Shown here: positions 25,946-35,850 of the stretch, piece by piece | Layout: each line of letters begins with the position of its first letter | Position numbering within the stretch: position 1 is the first letter of the stretch | Source: Polyangia bacterium | GTDB taxonomy: Bacteria; Myxococcota_A; Polyangia; Nannocystales; Nannocystaceae | Reading direction: 5' to 3' | Assembly (NCBI GenBank): GCA_030429545.1 | Contig: JAUIFF010000003.1 | Span: forward strand, 124,001-188,000 | DNA: 64,000 nucleotides | The notes under the pieces: generated by a model | What the model was told of the DNA's origin: nothing | What the model saw: only the letters and a program-made list of their open reading frames with translations | Database searches by the model: none | Position numbers and translations under genes: made by a program

Positions 25946-27046
25946 GTGGAAGCCTTCGCCATCCATCCGCTCACCCTCGAAACTTTTGGTATCGCGCTAC
26001 TGGGCTACCTGGGATTCGTCGCCGCCCTGTTTGTCGCCGCCCGGTTTTTGCCCGGCCGGATGCTGCGCGGCTTCCCGCAAAAAGACGGCACACGCCAGCT
26101 CTACCGCATCAACGGCATGTCGCTTTGGGTGTTGACCCACATGGTTGTGATCGCCGGGACGATCCACTGCGGCCTGACCCTCACGCCCCTACTCGAACAC
26201 TTTTGGGCGCTGTTCATGGCCGCCAACGCCGTCAGTGTAATCGGCTCGCTGTGGCTGTGGCTGCGCGCCAAGCCGACCGAAGAAGAGCGCACCACCGGGT
26301 TCGGCGGAGCGCGATCGTTTTGGATGGGCCGCGAGCTCAACCCGCAATTCGGCGGCGTCGACCTCAAGACGTTTGCCTACCAACCATCGCTCATTGGCCT
26401 GTGGCTGCTCATACTCGCGTTTGGCTACGCGCAGTTCGAGCAACTCGGCACGCTCACCCCGCAGATGTTGCTGTTTCAACTATTTTGGTGGTTGTACCTC
26501 ACCACCCACTACGTGTTCGAAGATGGCATTTTGTCGATGTGGGACATCATTGCCGAGCGTTTCGGGTTCATGCTCGTTTGGGGTGACCTCGCCGTCGTCC
26601 CGTTTTTTTACTCGATCGGCGGTTGGGCGCTGGTAAGCCTATGCGAGCCAATCTCGCCAGTTTCAGCGCTGGCGCTGGTCGTGTTGTTTGTCGGTGGGCT
26701 GTGGATCTTCCGCGAAGCGAACGCGCAAAAACACCGGTTCAAACGCGACCGCGATCGACCCATCTGGGGGCAAGCGCCGCGCTTGGTCGGCGGCCGCCTG
26801 TTGATCTCCGGTTGGTGGGGAATTGGTCGAAAACTCAATTACACTGGCGAAATCTGTGTATATCTCGCGATCGCCCTCACCGCCGGATCTGTCTCTTGGG
26901 TCCCCTACCTCGTGGTCGTGTGGTTGTGCATCTTGCTGCCGCAGCGGGCCTACCGCGACGAGGTTCGGTGCCGGGCGAAATATGGTGAGTTGTGGGACGA
27001 GTACTGCAAACACGCCCGATTTCGCATGATCCCCTTCATCTATTGA
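25946..27046 (+). CDS. ERG4/ERG24-family sterol reductase (probable delta-14 reductase)
   Basis: 366 residues from GTG 25946, with about eight TM helices. The family signatures near the C-terminus are nearly complete: LLISGWWGIGRKLNYTGE (about 285-302) and QRAYRDEVRCRAKYGELWDEYC (about 334-355), ending MIPFIY. These NADPH-dependent membrane enzymes reduce sterol double bonds at C-14, C-7 or C-24. Because it is divergent from a CYP51-like gene (about 105 bases between starts) and CYP51 leaves a delta-14 double bond, delta-14 reduction is the most likely role; DHCR7-type activity cannot be excluded. The longest frame begins with TTG 25919; GTG 25946 gives a better N-terminus. Confidence 0.88.
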   Translation: MEAFAIHPLTLETFGIALLGYLGFVAALFVAARFLPGRMLRGFPQKDGTRQLYRINGMSLWVLTHMVVIAGTIHCGLTLTPLLEHFWALFMAANAVSVIGSLWLWLRAKPTEEERTTGFGGARSFWMGRELNPQFGGVDLKTFAYQPSLIGLWLLILAFGYAQFEQLGTLTPQMLLFQLFWWLYLTTHYVFEDGILSMWDIIAERFGFMLVWGDLAVVPFFYSIGGWALVSLCEPISPVSALALVVLFVGGLWIFREANAQKHRFKRDRDRPIWGQAPRLVGGRLLISGWWGIGRKLNYTGEICVYLAIALTAGSVSWVPYLVVVWLCILLPQRAYRDEVRCRAKYGELWDEYCKHARFRMIPFIY

Positions 27047-27331
27047 TACTTCTGATAGTTCTCGACACTGTCGGCATGCGCGCCAATCACCACACATTGC
27101 CGCGCATCGGTGGTTTGCACCTTCACGATTAAAACGCACCTCGCAGTTGTCCGCGTAGGTCTGCGTTTTGGCACGGCGAAGTGGGTTATGCTCGAGCACC
27201 CACGATTTGATGATGATGGTTGCATGCGGACAATCGGTGACCTTCCGAGGTGACCGCAAGGACAGTTCATTGGCGGCCCGCTGGCCCAATTGCTATCGCG
27301 TATCCCACCCGTTGCCCGAGGGGGATGCCCG

Positions 27332-29182
27332 ATGAGTGCCGGAGCCCAGTTGTGCAAGGGTCGCTACACGCTCGTGCGGCAGCTCGGAAAGACCGGGACT
27401 GCCAACGCCTGGCGGGCCACCAACAACGAGACCGGTGCGAGTGTCATTGTCAAGGCGCTGCACAAGCATGTCGCCGACGATGCCGACCTGCGCGAACGGA
27501 TCTTTGCCCACGTGGCCAAGCTCGCCACCTTCGATCACCCCGGGTTTTTGTGGGTGTTGGAGCCGCGGATCGAAGAGGACGAGGGTGTATATGCATTCGT
27601 CACCGAGTTTGTCGAGGGCGAGTCCCTGCGCGACGCGGTGTTAGACGGCCATCTCAGCGCCGAGGATGCCCTGTCGATCGTCCTCCAAGTCGGTGACGCC
27701 CTCGCCTTTGCCCACGAGCAGGGTGTGGTCCACCGCGACATCAACCCGAGCAACATATTGATCGACGCGACCGACACGCCGCGCCTGATTGAGTTTGGGC
27801 CACCGCGTCCGCGGACGACCGAAGCGGCCATGGAAAAGGACCGTTTGACGGACATCTATGGCCTCGCCATGACGGTTGTATTTGCACTTTATCGCGACGA
27901 CCTGCCCATGCTCGAGGTCGTCCGCGATGCCGCCGGGTTTATCGGCTCGCTCCCCTGCACACCGGCACTCAAGGACGTACTGTGTGAAGCCGCCAATATC
28001 GATGCCAACCATCGCTACCGCAGCGCCCGGAGTTTTTGCGACGCCCTCGAGCAGGCCGCCGCCGAGGGAGTGGTCGACACGACCCCGGAAGCACCCCACG
28101 CCCCCCACGGCGTCGAACTCGAAGCTGGCCCAAACGAAGAATACTCAGACCCGCTAATCCGCTCGGTCGAGATTTTGCCGGCGTCGTCGGTCAAACTCGC
28201 GGCGAAAGCTGGGGCCGCAACCCGGGATCCGCTCGATGCCGTGGTCGCCACGGCCCGCAGTGCGCCGACAATGTCCCCGGCAAAGCCCCCGGTCGAGGAC
28301 TCCGGCTCCCTGCACATTAGCGTCGACGATCCGGCCCCGGCTCGCCCGGTTTCAAAGCCCGTGCCTGCAGCCCGCGAACCGTCGCGGCCCACCCACGCCG
28401 CGACAACCGCAGCCATCTCCACAAACAGGCCGGTCGATGTTTCACAGTTACACGTCACCCCGGCCCAACCCCCCGAGTCGGAACGCTCCCGCGGCATCTT
28501 CATCGCCGTCGGCCTAGCCCTGGTGGTCGCGGTCTTGCTGTTTGTGTCGTTCAAGGGCTCGGGTGGCGACCCGGTCGAGCCCCGCCAGGCCCTGGCGGCA
28601 GCCCCATCGCCGCAACACCAGGGCCAGGATGTGGCAGCGTCGGCCAACCAGCCACCAAAAAAAGTGCATACACAACAAATCCCCGAGGCGACCACCAGCG
28701 ATGGGGACGATGGTTCCAAGTCGACCGACGATGGCGAGGATGAGACGGCAGCAGGTGACCCGAGCAACGCGTCCGGTGAAAGTGGTGAAACCGAGGTTGC
28801 GACGGTCAAACCGACCGCGGAACCCAAGCCCGAACCTATCAAGGTCGAGGTACCGACCCAGCCGGAGCAACCCAAAACAAAAAACCCGCCGAAGCCCGCC
28901 ACCAAGCCCAAAAAACGCGAGCCTGAACCACGGACCCTGCGCGAAACCCTCAACCTCCTCAAAACCAAGGCAAAGAAAGCCTGTTCCGACATGACCGGAA
29001 GTACATCTGTTTCGGCCAGCCTCACGCTCGATGGCGACGCCGGTACGGTCAAGGCCAAGGCAACGGGCTCACACGCACGCACCAACCTCGGTCGCTGTGT
29101 CACCAAGGCGATCCACGCCACATCTCTCAAACCGTTTAAGACCGAACAAACACAGGTCACCCTAACGATCGACTTTGGCTGA
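27332..29182 (+). CDS. Ser/Thr protein kinase with single TM helix and C-terminal domain
   Basis: 616 residues from ATG 27332. Kinase domain about 10-260: the glycine loop is degenerate (LGKTGTANAW), the ATP lysine is in VIVKAL (K41), the catalytic loop is VVHRDINPSNI (intact HRD), but DFG is IEFGPP, so the Mg-binding Asp is replaced by Glu and activity may be weak. A long Pro/Ala-rich juxtamembrane stretch precedes one TM helix (GIFIAVGLALVVAVLLFVSF, about 390-410). The outside part is a linker rich in P, E, K and a small terminal domain (about 545-616) with two cysteines, like the TonB-C/energy-transduction-like caps seen on myxobacterial kinases. It is followed six bases later by a membrane protein gene. 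Confidence 0.85.
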   Translation: MSAGAQLCKGRYTLVRQLGKTGTANAWRATNNETGASVIVKALHKHVADDADLRERIFAHVAKLATFDHPGFLWVLEPRIEEDEGVYAFVTEFVEGESLRDAVLDGHLSAEDALSIVLQVGDALAFAHEQGVVHRDINPSNILIDATDTPRLIEFGPPRPRTTEAAMEKDRLTDIYGLAMTVVFALYRDDLPMLEVVRDAAGFIGSLPCTPALKDVLCEAANIDANHRYRSARSFCDALEQAAAEGVVDTTPEAPHAPHGVELEAGPNEEYSDPLIRSVEILPASSVKLAAKAGAATRDPLDAVVATARSAPTMSPAKPPVEDSGSLHISVDDPAPARPVSKPVPAAREPSRPTHAATTAAISTNRPVDVSQLHVTPAQPPESERSRGIFIAVGLALVVAVLLFVSFKGSGGDPVEPRQALAAAPSPQHQGQDVAASANQPPKKVHTQQIPEATTSDGDDGSKSTDDGEDETAAGDPSNASGESGETEVATVKPTAEPKPEPIKVEVPTQPEQPKTKNPPKPATKPKKREPEPRTLRETLNLLKTKAKKACSDMTGSTSVSASLTLDGDAGTVKAKATGSHARTNLGRCVTKAIHATSLKPFKTEQTQVTLTIDFG

Positions 29183-30246
<1,064 letters not shown>

Positions 30247-30247
<1 letters not shown>

Positions 30248-30288
30248 AGCCAGAGCCGGAGCCAGATCCAGAGCCAGATCCAGAACCA
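30247..30288 (+). repeat. GAGCCA-type hexanucleotide repeat after the stop
   Basis: Starting on the last base of the stop codon, hexamers of the kind GAGCCA/GATCCA repeat about seven times. In another frame they read EPEPEPDPEPDPEP, like the PE linker inside the preceding gene. Confidence 0.8.
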
Positions 30289-30683
30289 CACTCAGGAGTG
30301 GGTAATGCCGGGCGTCGACTCGCTCAACGGCTCAATCGTTGCAACCAGCCGAATACACTCGATCTCGCCAGGGCCTGCGAAGTTCGGGACGACTCCAAGA
30401 GTTGTTCCTTTCGCCCCGAATATATGTGTGCTTGCAACATTCTTAGAATCGTGCCCCGCACCAAACTCGGGTTTGGCAGCACGTTCACTCGAGCGGCAAG
30501 CCCAATGCCGATGGAGCGAACCATGCAGATGCATGGAATCTAGCCTGACTAGCAGTGCGAACTGGCAAGCCCAAGCAGGTATGTCGATGGAGGTTGCCAA
30601 ACATACAAATACATCGAGTTTGCCTGGCCGGACCGTACCACCGGGCCACCGTACCACCGGGCCACCGCACGACTGCCACGACC
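30289..30683. other. Intergenic region with short tandem repeat
   Basis: About 395 bases between convergent 3' ends, no gene supported. It contains a small CACTC-AG-GAGTG hairpin at its left end, a TGCAGATGCA palindrome at 30524-30533, and a perfect 16-base tandem repeat CCGTACCACCGGGCCA at 30633-30648 and 30649-30664, just before the stop of the minus-strand gene. Confidence 0.6.
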
Positions 30684-31391
30684 TCAAACGCGGTCAGGGC
30701 TGGGCACGATCGCATCGAAGTCCGCCGGCAATAGCCCCTGCCCCCGGGCCTCGTCGATACTGAGGGTCCGAACCTCTGCCGTCTCATCGATTCGCAGCGC
30801 CTGCACCCGATCGTAGGTGTGGTCGGGGAGCGTGACGACGTGGTTACCAACAATCGCCCAGGCATTCTCGATTTTGCGGAAATCTCCCCAGCCTTCCCAG
30901 CGTTCTGGCTCGTTCCACTCGTCTTCCCAAGTCCGACCGTCATCGGCCGCCTCATCGCCACCGAGTTCCCCGGCCGCTGCGAGCACCTCGTTGACATTGA
31001 GGCGCAGGGCATAGGTATCGGATTTCGAGCCGTAGATCGCTACCAGTGTATCTGCAAAAAAATCGAGGAACTCAACCGAGCAACCGAAATACGGGTTGTA
31101 ACTGGCGATCGAGCGCTCCCACACCTCTTTGCCAGCAACCTCAAGACTCACCCAAATCCGGACATCGGTTACCGGATAGCCATTTTTGACAGCCGATTTG
31201 GCCCGCCGCAAAAACGCCACATTCCACGGCTGTTGCGGGTGCGAGACGGCGGCGAGCAGCTCGCAGGTGTAGCCCTGGTCGTCGGTGTACACAACCGGGT
31301 GCCGGCGGGCGTTGGCAACTTCGACCACCTCCGGAGTTTGGTGTGTATACACCTGAAAGTAATGGATATCGGCGCGGCTTGGCTGTCCCAT
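30684..31391 (-). CDS. Hypothetical protein
   Basis: 235 residues from ATG 31391; I do not recognise the family. The protein is acidic, Trp-rich in its C-terminal half (WEDEWNEPERWEGWGDF), with no signal peptide and no TM helix, so it is probably cytoplasmic. The first half (about 1-130) looks like an alpha/beta domain (DIHYFQVYTHQ, HPVVYTDDQGYTCELLAAVS, NVAFLRRAKSAVKNG). The start is fixed by context: the stop of the upstream SDR gene (TGA) is separated from this ATG by one base, so the two genes are translated from one mRNA and probably coupled. Confidence 0.75.
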   Translation of the reverse strand: MGQPSRADIHYFQVYTHQTPEVVEVANARRHPVVYTDDQGYTCELLAAVSHPQQPWNVAFLRRAKSAVKNGYPVTDVRIWVSLEVAGKEVWERSIASYNPYFGCSVEFLDFFADTLVAIYGSKSDTYALRLNVNEVLAAAGELGGDEAADDGRTWEDEWNEPERWEGWGDFRKIENAWAIVGNHVVTLPDHTYDRVQALRIDETAEVRTLSIDEARGQGLLPADFDAIVPSPDRV

Positions 31392-31392
31392 G

Positions 31393-32223
31393 TCAAAGTC
31401 CAATGATGCGATCGAGCAGCTTCTCTTCGGCCCAAAACGGTAACAACCGGCGCATCCACAGGCGGGCTTGCGTCGATGGTCCCAACGGGTAGCGCAGCTT
31501 GGGATTGGCGTCGTCAAGCAGGCGAACGATCAGCTCGGAAACTTCGTTGGGGTCGCCCATTCCGCCCTTGGCAAACCGTTTTTCCATAAACGCTTCGAGC
31601 TTGGTTTGGACCGCGGCGTACTCCCCTTCGCGAGCTTGTGCCCCCCGGCACATGCGCCGGTTACGGCTAAAAATATCGGTTTCGTAGGGACCCGGTTCGA
31701 CCAACACCACGCGGATCCCAAACGGCCGCAGCTCGTGGCGCAGCGATTCACTCATGCCCTCGACCGCAAACTTGCTCGACGCGTAGATTCCCAAACCGGG
31801 CATGGCCATGCGCCCAGCCATCGACGACACGTTGACGACCACGCCCGACTTTTGCTCCCGCATTGTTGGCAATACACATTTTGTCAGGGCCCACAGGCCA
31901 AACACATTGACCTCAAACACCTGGCGCAGCTCATCCTCGGCAACCTGCTCCTGAAAACCACCGAGAGCAACACCGGCGTTGTTGACCAGGGCATCGATCC
32001 GTCCCTCGCGCTCGAGAATCGAAGCCACCACCTGCTCGCGCTGCTCGGCGTTGGTAACATCGAGTTGCACCGGTTCGACCGCGAGGCCCTTGGCTGCGGC
32101 GCGCAGGCCATCGGCAGTTGAAACGTCGCGCAGGCCCGCGTACACGCGGTGGCCCGCCTTGGCCGCTGCAACCGCGGTGAGCAAGCCAAAGCCCGAGCGG
32201 CATCCAGTGATAAGAACGATCAT
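31393..32223 (-). CDS. Short-chain dehydrogenase/reductase
   Basis: 276 residues from ATG 32223 (MIVLITGCRSG). Classical SDR: TGCRSGFG nucleotide motif (about 6-13; Cys-Arg in place of Ala-Ser, and Arg here and in GLRD suggest NADPH), NNAGVALGG, VNVSSMAG with catalytic Ser, and YASSKFAVEG (YxxxK, Tyr about 154). VEPGPYETDIF follows the active site. The long C-terminal part (about 200-276) is typical of retinol/17-beta-HSD-like SDRs. Substrate unknown; a lipid or steroid alcohol would fit the subfamily and the sterol genes nearby, but this is inference. It is first in a two-gene unit with the hypothetical gene at 30684. Confidence 0.88.
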   Translation of the reverse strand: MIVLITGCRSGFGLLTAVAAAKAGHRVYAGLRDVSTADGLRAAAKGLAVEPVQLDVTNAEQREQVVASILEREGRIDALVNNAGVALGGFQEQVAEDELRQVFEVNVFGLWALTKCVLPTMREQKSGVVVNVSSMAGRMAMPGLGIYASSKFAVEGMSESLRHELRPFGIRVVLVEPGPYETDIFSRNRRMCRGAQAREGEYAAVQTKLEAFMEKRFAKGGMGDPNEVSELIVRLLDDANPKLRYPLGPSTQARLWMRRLLPFWAEEKLLDRIIGL

Positions 32224-32356
32224 GGCGGCCGGTGTACCACGCTCCGCCAACGGCACTCGGGTTTTCTCGCGGGACGACCCAGGATGACGTTCTTACCCAT
32301 ATATCTCGCAGTAGGTCGCCGTTTAGACCACTTCTCGAACCTCGCGTTGGAGCTGG

Positions 32357-33928
32357 TCAGGGTCGCACAAACTCTGGCAACCGTCGTAACTGCAGCGCTT
32401 CGGCAATGTCTCGGGTGCTCAGCGGGGCATCTGGTTGACGCGCGGGGTCGAGGTCGGCGATTGTCCGGGCAACCCGGCGCAACCGATGCTGTGCCCGCGG
32501 GCTCAAGCAACTGCGACGGGCCGCGGCCGTCAACACCCGCTGGGCCGCGGGCGTTAGCTCGCACCACTTGCCCATCCACTCACCCGAGGCCGGAATATCG
32601 GCATTGAGTCGCCACGGGGTTTGCCGCAGCCGCTGCGCCTGCCGGGCCCGGGCTTGGCTCACACGCTCGCGGATGGTCTCACTGCACTCCGACGGTTTGC
32701 GCCTGGCCAGCTCGTCGGCCGAAATTGGTTGTACCTGCACAACTAAATCCATGCGGTCGAGCAACGGCCCCGAGACCTTGTTTTGATAGCGGGCGACCTG
32801 GCCAGGGCCATCTGTACATATCCGCTCAGGATGCCCGAGATACCCGCAGGGACACGGATTCATGGTTGCCATCAGCTGAAACCGGGCCGGGAATGCGATG
32901 TTGTAGTTGGCCCGGACAACCTGCACGCGACCGTCCTCAAGCGGCTCGCGCAAACCCTCTAAACACCGGCGACTAAACTCGGGGAGCTCGTCTAAAAACA
33001 GTAAACCGTGATGGGCGAGGCTGACTTCGCCGGGCCGTGGCGGCGAGCCACCGCCGAGCAATCCGGCCGGTGAAATCGTGTGGTGGGGCGAACGAATCGG
33101 CACGTTTTTCATCAGCGCCGCCGCCTGCTTTGCCACCGCGACACTGTGCACCCGTGTCACCTCGAGCGAAGCCTCGGCCGAGAGTTCGGGAAAAAGCGTT
33201 GCGGCACGCCGCGCCAACATCGTCTTGCCAACGCCCGGAGGTCCGTGCAGCAGCAAGTTGTGGCCACCGGCAACCATGACCTCGAGCCCCCGCCGGGCGA
33301 TCGCCAAGCCGCGGATGTCCGACATATCGAGGGCTTCACCACGGTGCCACAGCATTGGTAAATGAGTGTTGATACATCTTTTTTGGGAGACATAGTCCTC
33401 GGCCCTTACCAACGGCTGCTCGCCCCGTAAGTGCCGAATAAGCTCGCCTAGGTGGTCGCAGGCCAAAACCTCGAGTTCGGGCACTAAACGGGCTTCGCGG
33501 GCCGACTCGCCGGCAACGATGATGGTTTTAAACCCGTGGCGGCGGGCACAGTCGGCGACGATCAGCGTCCCGGACACACCACGCAAGGAGCCGTCGAGCC
33601 CGATTTCTCCCCACATCATGGTTTGCTCGAGCGAAGCCACCGGCACCACCTCGTGGGCACCGAGGAGCCCGGCCGCGATCGCTAAGTCGATACCTGGACT
33701 TTGCTTGCGTTCGCTAGCCGGTGCGAGGTTGACGACCTGCCGCCGCGGCGGCACCGGGTGCCCACAGTTCGACAGGGCAATCCGTACGCGGTCACGAGCC
33801 TCGGCCACCGCACCACTTGTCTGCCCGACCACCATCATCGACGGCAGGCCCAAGCCAACATCGACTTCGACCGTGATCAGGTATCCCTCGACCCCACGCA
33901 CACCCGCAGAAAAGCTTTGCGACAACAT
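32357..33928 (-). CDS. comM: Mg-chelatase-like AAA+ ATPase (ComM/YifB family)
   Basis: 523 residues from ATG 33928 (MLSQSFSAGVRGVEG). N-terminal domain with the ComM signature LITVEVDVGLGLPSMMVVG and NLAPASERKQSPGIDLAIA; the AAA+ core has Walker A HGPPGVGKTMLARR (about 217-230), Walker B GLLFLDELPEF and the sensor NPCPCGYLGHP with a zinc-ribbon-like Cys pattern; the C-terminal Mg-chelatase domain follows. In Vibrio, ComM is a hexameric helicase that promotes branch migration during natural transformation; it is conserved in many bacteria without proven competence. Length fits the family (about 500-510). It is monocistronic as far as can be seen. Confidence 0.95.
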   Translation of the reverse strand: MLSQSFSAGVRGVEGYLITVEVDVGLGLPSMMVVGQTSGAVAEARDRVRIALSNCGHPVPPRRQVVNLAPASERKQSPGIDLAIAAGLLGAHEVVPVASLEQTMMWGEIGLDGSLRGVSGTLIVADCARRHGFKTIIVAGESAREARLVPELEVLACDHLGELIRHLRGEQPLVRAEDYVSQKRCINTHLPMLWHRGEALDMSDIRGLAIARRGLEVMVAGGHNLLLHGPPGVGKTMLARRAATLFPELSAEASLEVTRVHSVAVAKQAAALMKNVPIRSPHHTISPAGLLGGGSPPRPGEVSLAHHGLLFLDELPEFSRRCLEGLREPLEDGRVQVVRANYNIAFPARFQLMATMNPCPCGYLGHPERICTDGPGQVARYQNKVSGPLLDRMDLVVQVQPISADELARRKPSECSETIRERVSQARARQAQRLRQTPWRLNADIPASGEWMGKWCELTPAAQRVLTAAARRSCLSPRAQHRLRRVARTIADLDPARQPDAPLSTRDIAEALQLRRLPEFVRP

Positions 33929-34000
33929 GCCGGGCACGTGTGCACAACCCGTGCACAAAAAACCCCAATCATCTCAGCCAAGCCTCGCGGGTCCTGGACC

Positions 34001-34014
34001 GCTGTCCGGACAGC
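34001..34014. promoter_or_regulatory. 14-bp perfect palindrome upstream of comM
   Basis: GCTGTCCGGACAGC, 73 bases upstream of the comM start. The central CTGTCCGGACAG recurs once more, at 47149-47160, also outside genes. Operator function is inference. Confidence 0.4.
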
Positions 34015-34030
34015 GTACAAACCATCGGGC

Positions 34031-34663
34031 CAACGCCACCATACGGCCACTGTCACATTCGACGGCCTACGCGGCCTGACCTACTACGGAGGATATGTAT
34101 ATATCCTCGATGGCTCGCAACACGTGTTGCGGCGCTTCGATGTCCAAACCCAGGAGGTCACCACCATCGCCGGCCAGGCGGGAGTTGCCGGCAATGATGG
34201 CCCCGGTAACCAAGCGACGTTCAACAGCCCGCGCTACATGGCCTCGGACAACTCGGGCCTGTTGTTTATCTCCGACACCCAGGGCGCAAAGGTTCGGACA
34301 TACAACATCAATACCGATACGGTCGGCACCTTCGTCGGCAACGGCACCCAGGGGTATACCGAGGGGATTGGACAATCTGCGCAAATCCACCGACCCCGCG
34401 GGCTGACGTCCGATGGCACGAGCCTATACATCGCCGAGTTCAACCAACACACCATCCGCCAGGGGGTGATCGCTACCCAGGAGCTTTCGACCAACATCGG
34501 GCAGCATTGCGGTGGAAACATGCCGTGTGCCGGTGGCTACCAAGAGGGTCAGGGAACCGCGAATACCCAGCTCAACAACCCGGTCGGCCTGGCTTGGCAC
34601 GGGCCATCTGGGTCGATGTTTGTGTGTGATACGGGCAACCACGTCATCCGCCGCGTGCGCTAG
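34031..34663 (+). pseudogene. NHL-repeat beta-propeller remnant (5' part missing)
   Basis: The frame encodes about 210 residues of NHL/SMP-30-like propeller blades: DGLRGLTYYGGYVYILD, HVLRRFDVQTQEVTTIAG, GNQATFNSPRYMASD, YNINTDTVGTFVGNG, IHRPRGLTSDGTSLYIAE, NNPVGLAWH and the end VCDTGNHVIRRVR. Blade spacing is regular, so the piece has been under coding selection. There is no credible start codon with ribosome site at its left end; the frame runs back into sequence antisense to comM. I call it a 5'-truncated gene. Alternatively translation starts at an unusual codon near 33950. Its 3' end is duplicated about 1.1 kb downstream. Confidence 0.6.
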
Positions 34664-34736
34664 AAATAGATGAGTATGCAATCACTCGAAATGCGGGTGA
34701 TTGCTGCTCACTCGCCGCGACCGCAAACGCCCCTAG
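34591..34736. repeat. Junction repeat, left copy (with hairpin 34678-34704)
   Basis: Covers the end of the NHL remnant, a hairpin (GCAATCAC ... GTGATTGC, 34678-34704) and a sequence whose reverse complement resembles the last codons of the hydrolase gene at 35824. A second copy is at 35733-35850. The hairpin sits between what were convergent 3' ends and probably acts as a terminator. Confidence 0.85.
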
Positions 34737-34892
34737 ACCCACGATACTTTTCTATATTTCTCGGAACGCTTGTGCCTCGGTCTTCCGGAGTTTCGCTGGG
34801 AGTCGAGCCTGCGCGGCTTCGAGCTTGGTAACGCTCTGAAAAAAATTCTGCTCGGGGTGTCACATCGCAAGACCGCCGCATCTACCCCCACG

Positions 34893-35714
34893 ATGCAACG
34901 CAAGACCAACACCTGTCTCCTCGCCCGTGTCCTCCCGGTCCTCGCCTGTGCCAGTGCGATCTATCTGCCGACATCCGAGGCCGCGGCGTACCCCGATGTT
35001 TTTTACCCTGTCCCCCCGAAGTGCTTTGGAGGCGAGGCGAAGGAGCGCTTTGTCGAGATTGGCCTGTTGGACATGCATGTGGTGAGCACGACCCAGGAAC
35101 TGTTAGACGACGCAGCGGACGAAGTCTACATCGAAACCGCAACCTCGTTACCAAACCCGAGCAACTGGCAAGATATGCCTTTTTTTCCGGACCGCTGGCC
35201 CGGGGGAAACACCATGATCGAGAGCGAAGCCAACAGCGATTGGCAATGGCATCCGCCCATCTTTAGTGGTTGGCTCGAGCACGATGAGGAATACGAGATC
35301 GCCGTCGCGGTGTTGGAAGATGACAACTGGGTCAGCAGCAACTTCGAGACGGCGATTGTCGATGGCCTGCACGAACTCATAGACGAGCTCGAGCAAACGC
35401 CCGGGGACGAGGCTGAAACCACGGCCGAAATGTTGGAGGTATTGGCGGACTTGGTACCGGATATGTTTCCCAATCCACCGGACGATGTGATCGGTCTGTT
35501 GCGGTTACGCGTGCGCAACCACTGCGGGGTTCATGTCACCCTGGTGACGCCGCAAATCGACGAAGTCTTTGGGATTCTTGGCAACGGCTGGCCGTTTCAG
35601 GATTTCCGCGAGTTCCGGCTAACCGACACCGTCTATTCGGTACCGTGGACGACCTTTGGGTCGGGGGGTTCACACTATCGGTCTCGAATCGAGGTCTATA
35701 GCCCCACGCCGTAG
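34893..35714 (+). CDS. Secreted protein of unknown function
   Basis: 273 residues from ATG 34893. MQRKTNTCLLARVLPVLACASAIYLPTSEAAAYP starts with a Sec signal peptide; cleavage after AAA is likely. The mature part is acidic and Trp/Pro-rich, with IFSGWLEHDEEYEIAVAVLEDD and an acidic helical stretch (LHELIDELEQTPGDEAETT). One Cys pair (PPKCFGG and RNHCGVH) could form a disulfide. No family recognised. GC looks somewhat lower than in the neighbours. It lies between two copies of a junction sequence (34591-34736 and 35733-35850), as if inserted between the NHL gene and the hydrolase gene. Confidence 0.75.
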   Translation: MQRKTNTCLLARVLPVLACASAIYLPTSEAAAYPDVFYPVPPKCFGGEAKERFVEIGLLDMHVVSTTQELLDDAADEVYIETATSLPNPSNWQDMPFFPDRWPGGNTMIESEANSDWQWHPPIFSGWLEHDEEYEIAVAVLEDDNWVSSNFETAIVDGLHELIDELEQTPGDEAETTAEMLEVLADLVPDMFPNPPDDVIGLLRLRVRNHCGVHVTLVTPQIDEVFGILGNGWPFQDFREFRLTDTVYSVPWTTFGSGGSHYRSRIEVYSPTP

Positions 35715-35732
35715 CCGCAACAACCCCGCTAC

Positions 35733-35850
35733 GGCTTGGCACCCATCAGGGTCGATGTTTGTGTGTGACGCACTGGGAAATAAATGAGTATGCAATCACT
35801 CGAATCGTGGGTGATTGCTGCTGCTAACTCGCCGCAACTGCAAACACCCG
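35733..35850. repeat. Junction repeat, right copy (with hairpin 35792-35818)
   Basis: Matches 34591-34736: GGCTTGGCAC, GGTCGATGTTTGTGTGTGA, AAATGAGTATGCAATCACTC, GGGTGATTGCTGCT and the following CTCGCCGC...GCAAAC. About 30 bases are deleted in this copy (the end of the NHL reading frame), and the hairpin at 35792-35818 is kept. The right part overlaps the true 3' end of the hydrolase gene. Confidence 0.85.

Noticed and set aside
27047..27331. Sigma-54 promoter before the TM kinase gene (CTGGCCCAATTGCTAT)
   Set aside because: GG and GC are only seven bases apart; sigma-54 promoters need ten.
32357..33928. comM plus the dispersed palindrome taken as proof of a DNA-uptake sequence
   Set aside because: comM is widespread without competence, and known uptake words are not degenerate palindromes; kept only as one hypothesis.
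34591..35850. Direct repeats considered as ends of an IS element or integrated element
   Set aside because: No transposase or integrase, no terminal inverted repeats; the repeats contain gene ends and a terminator.
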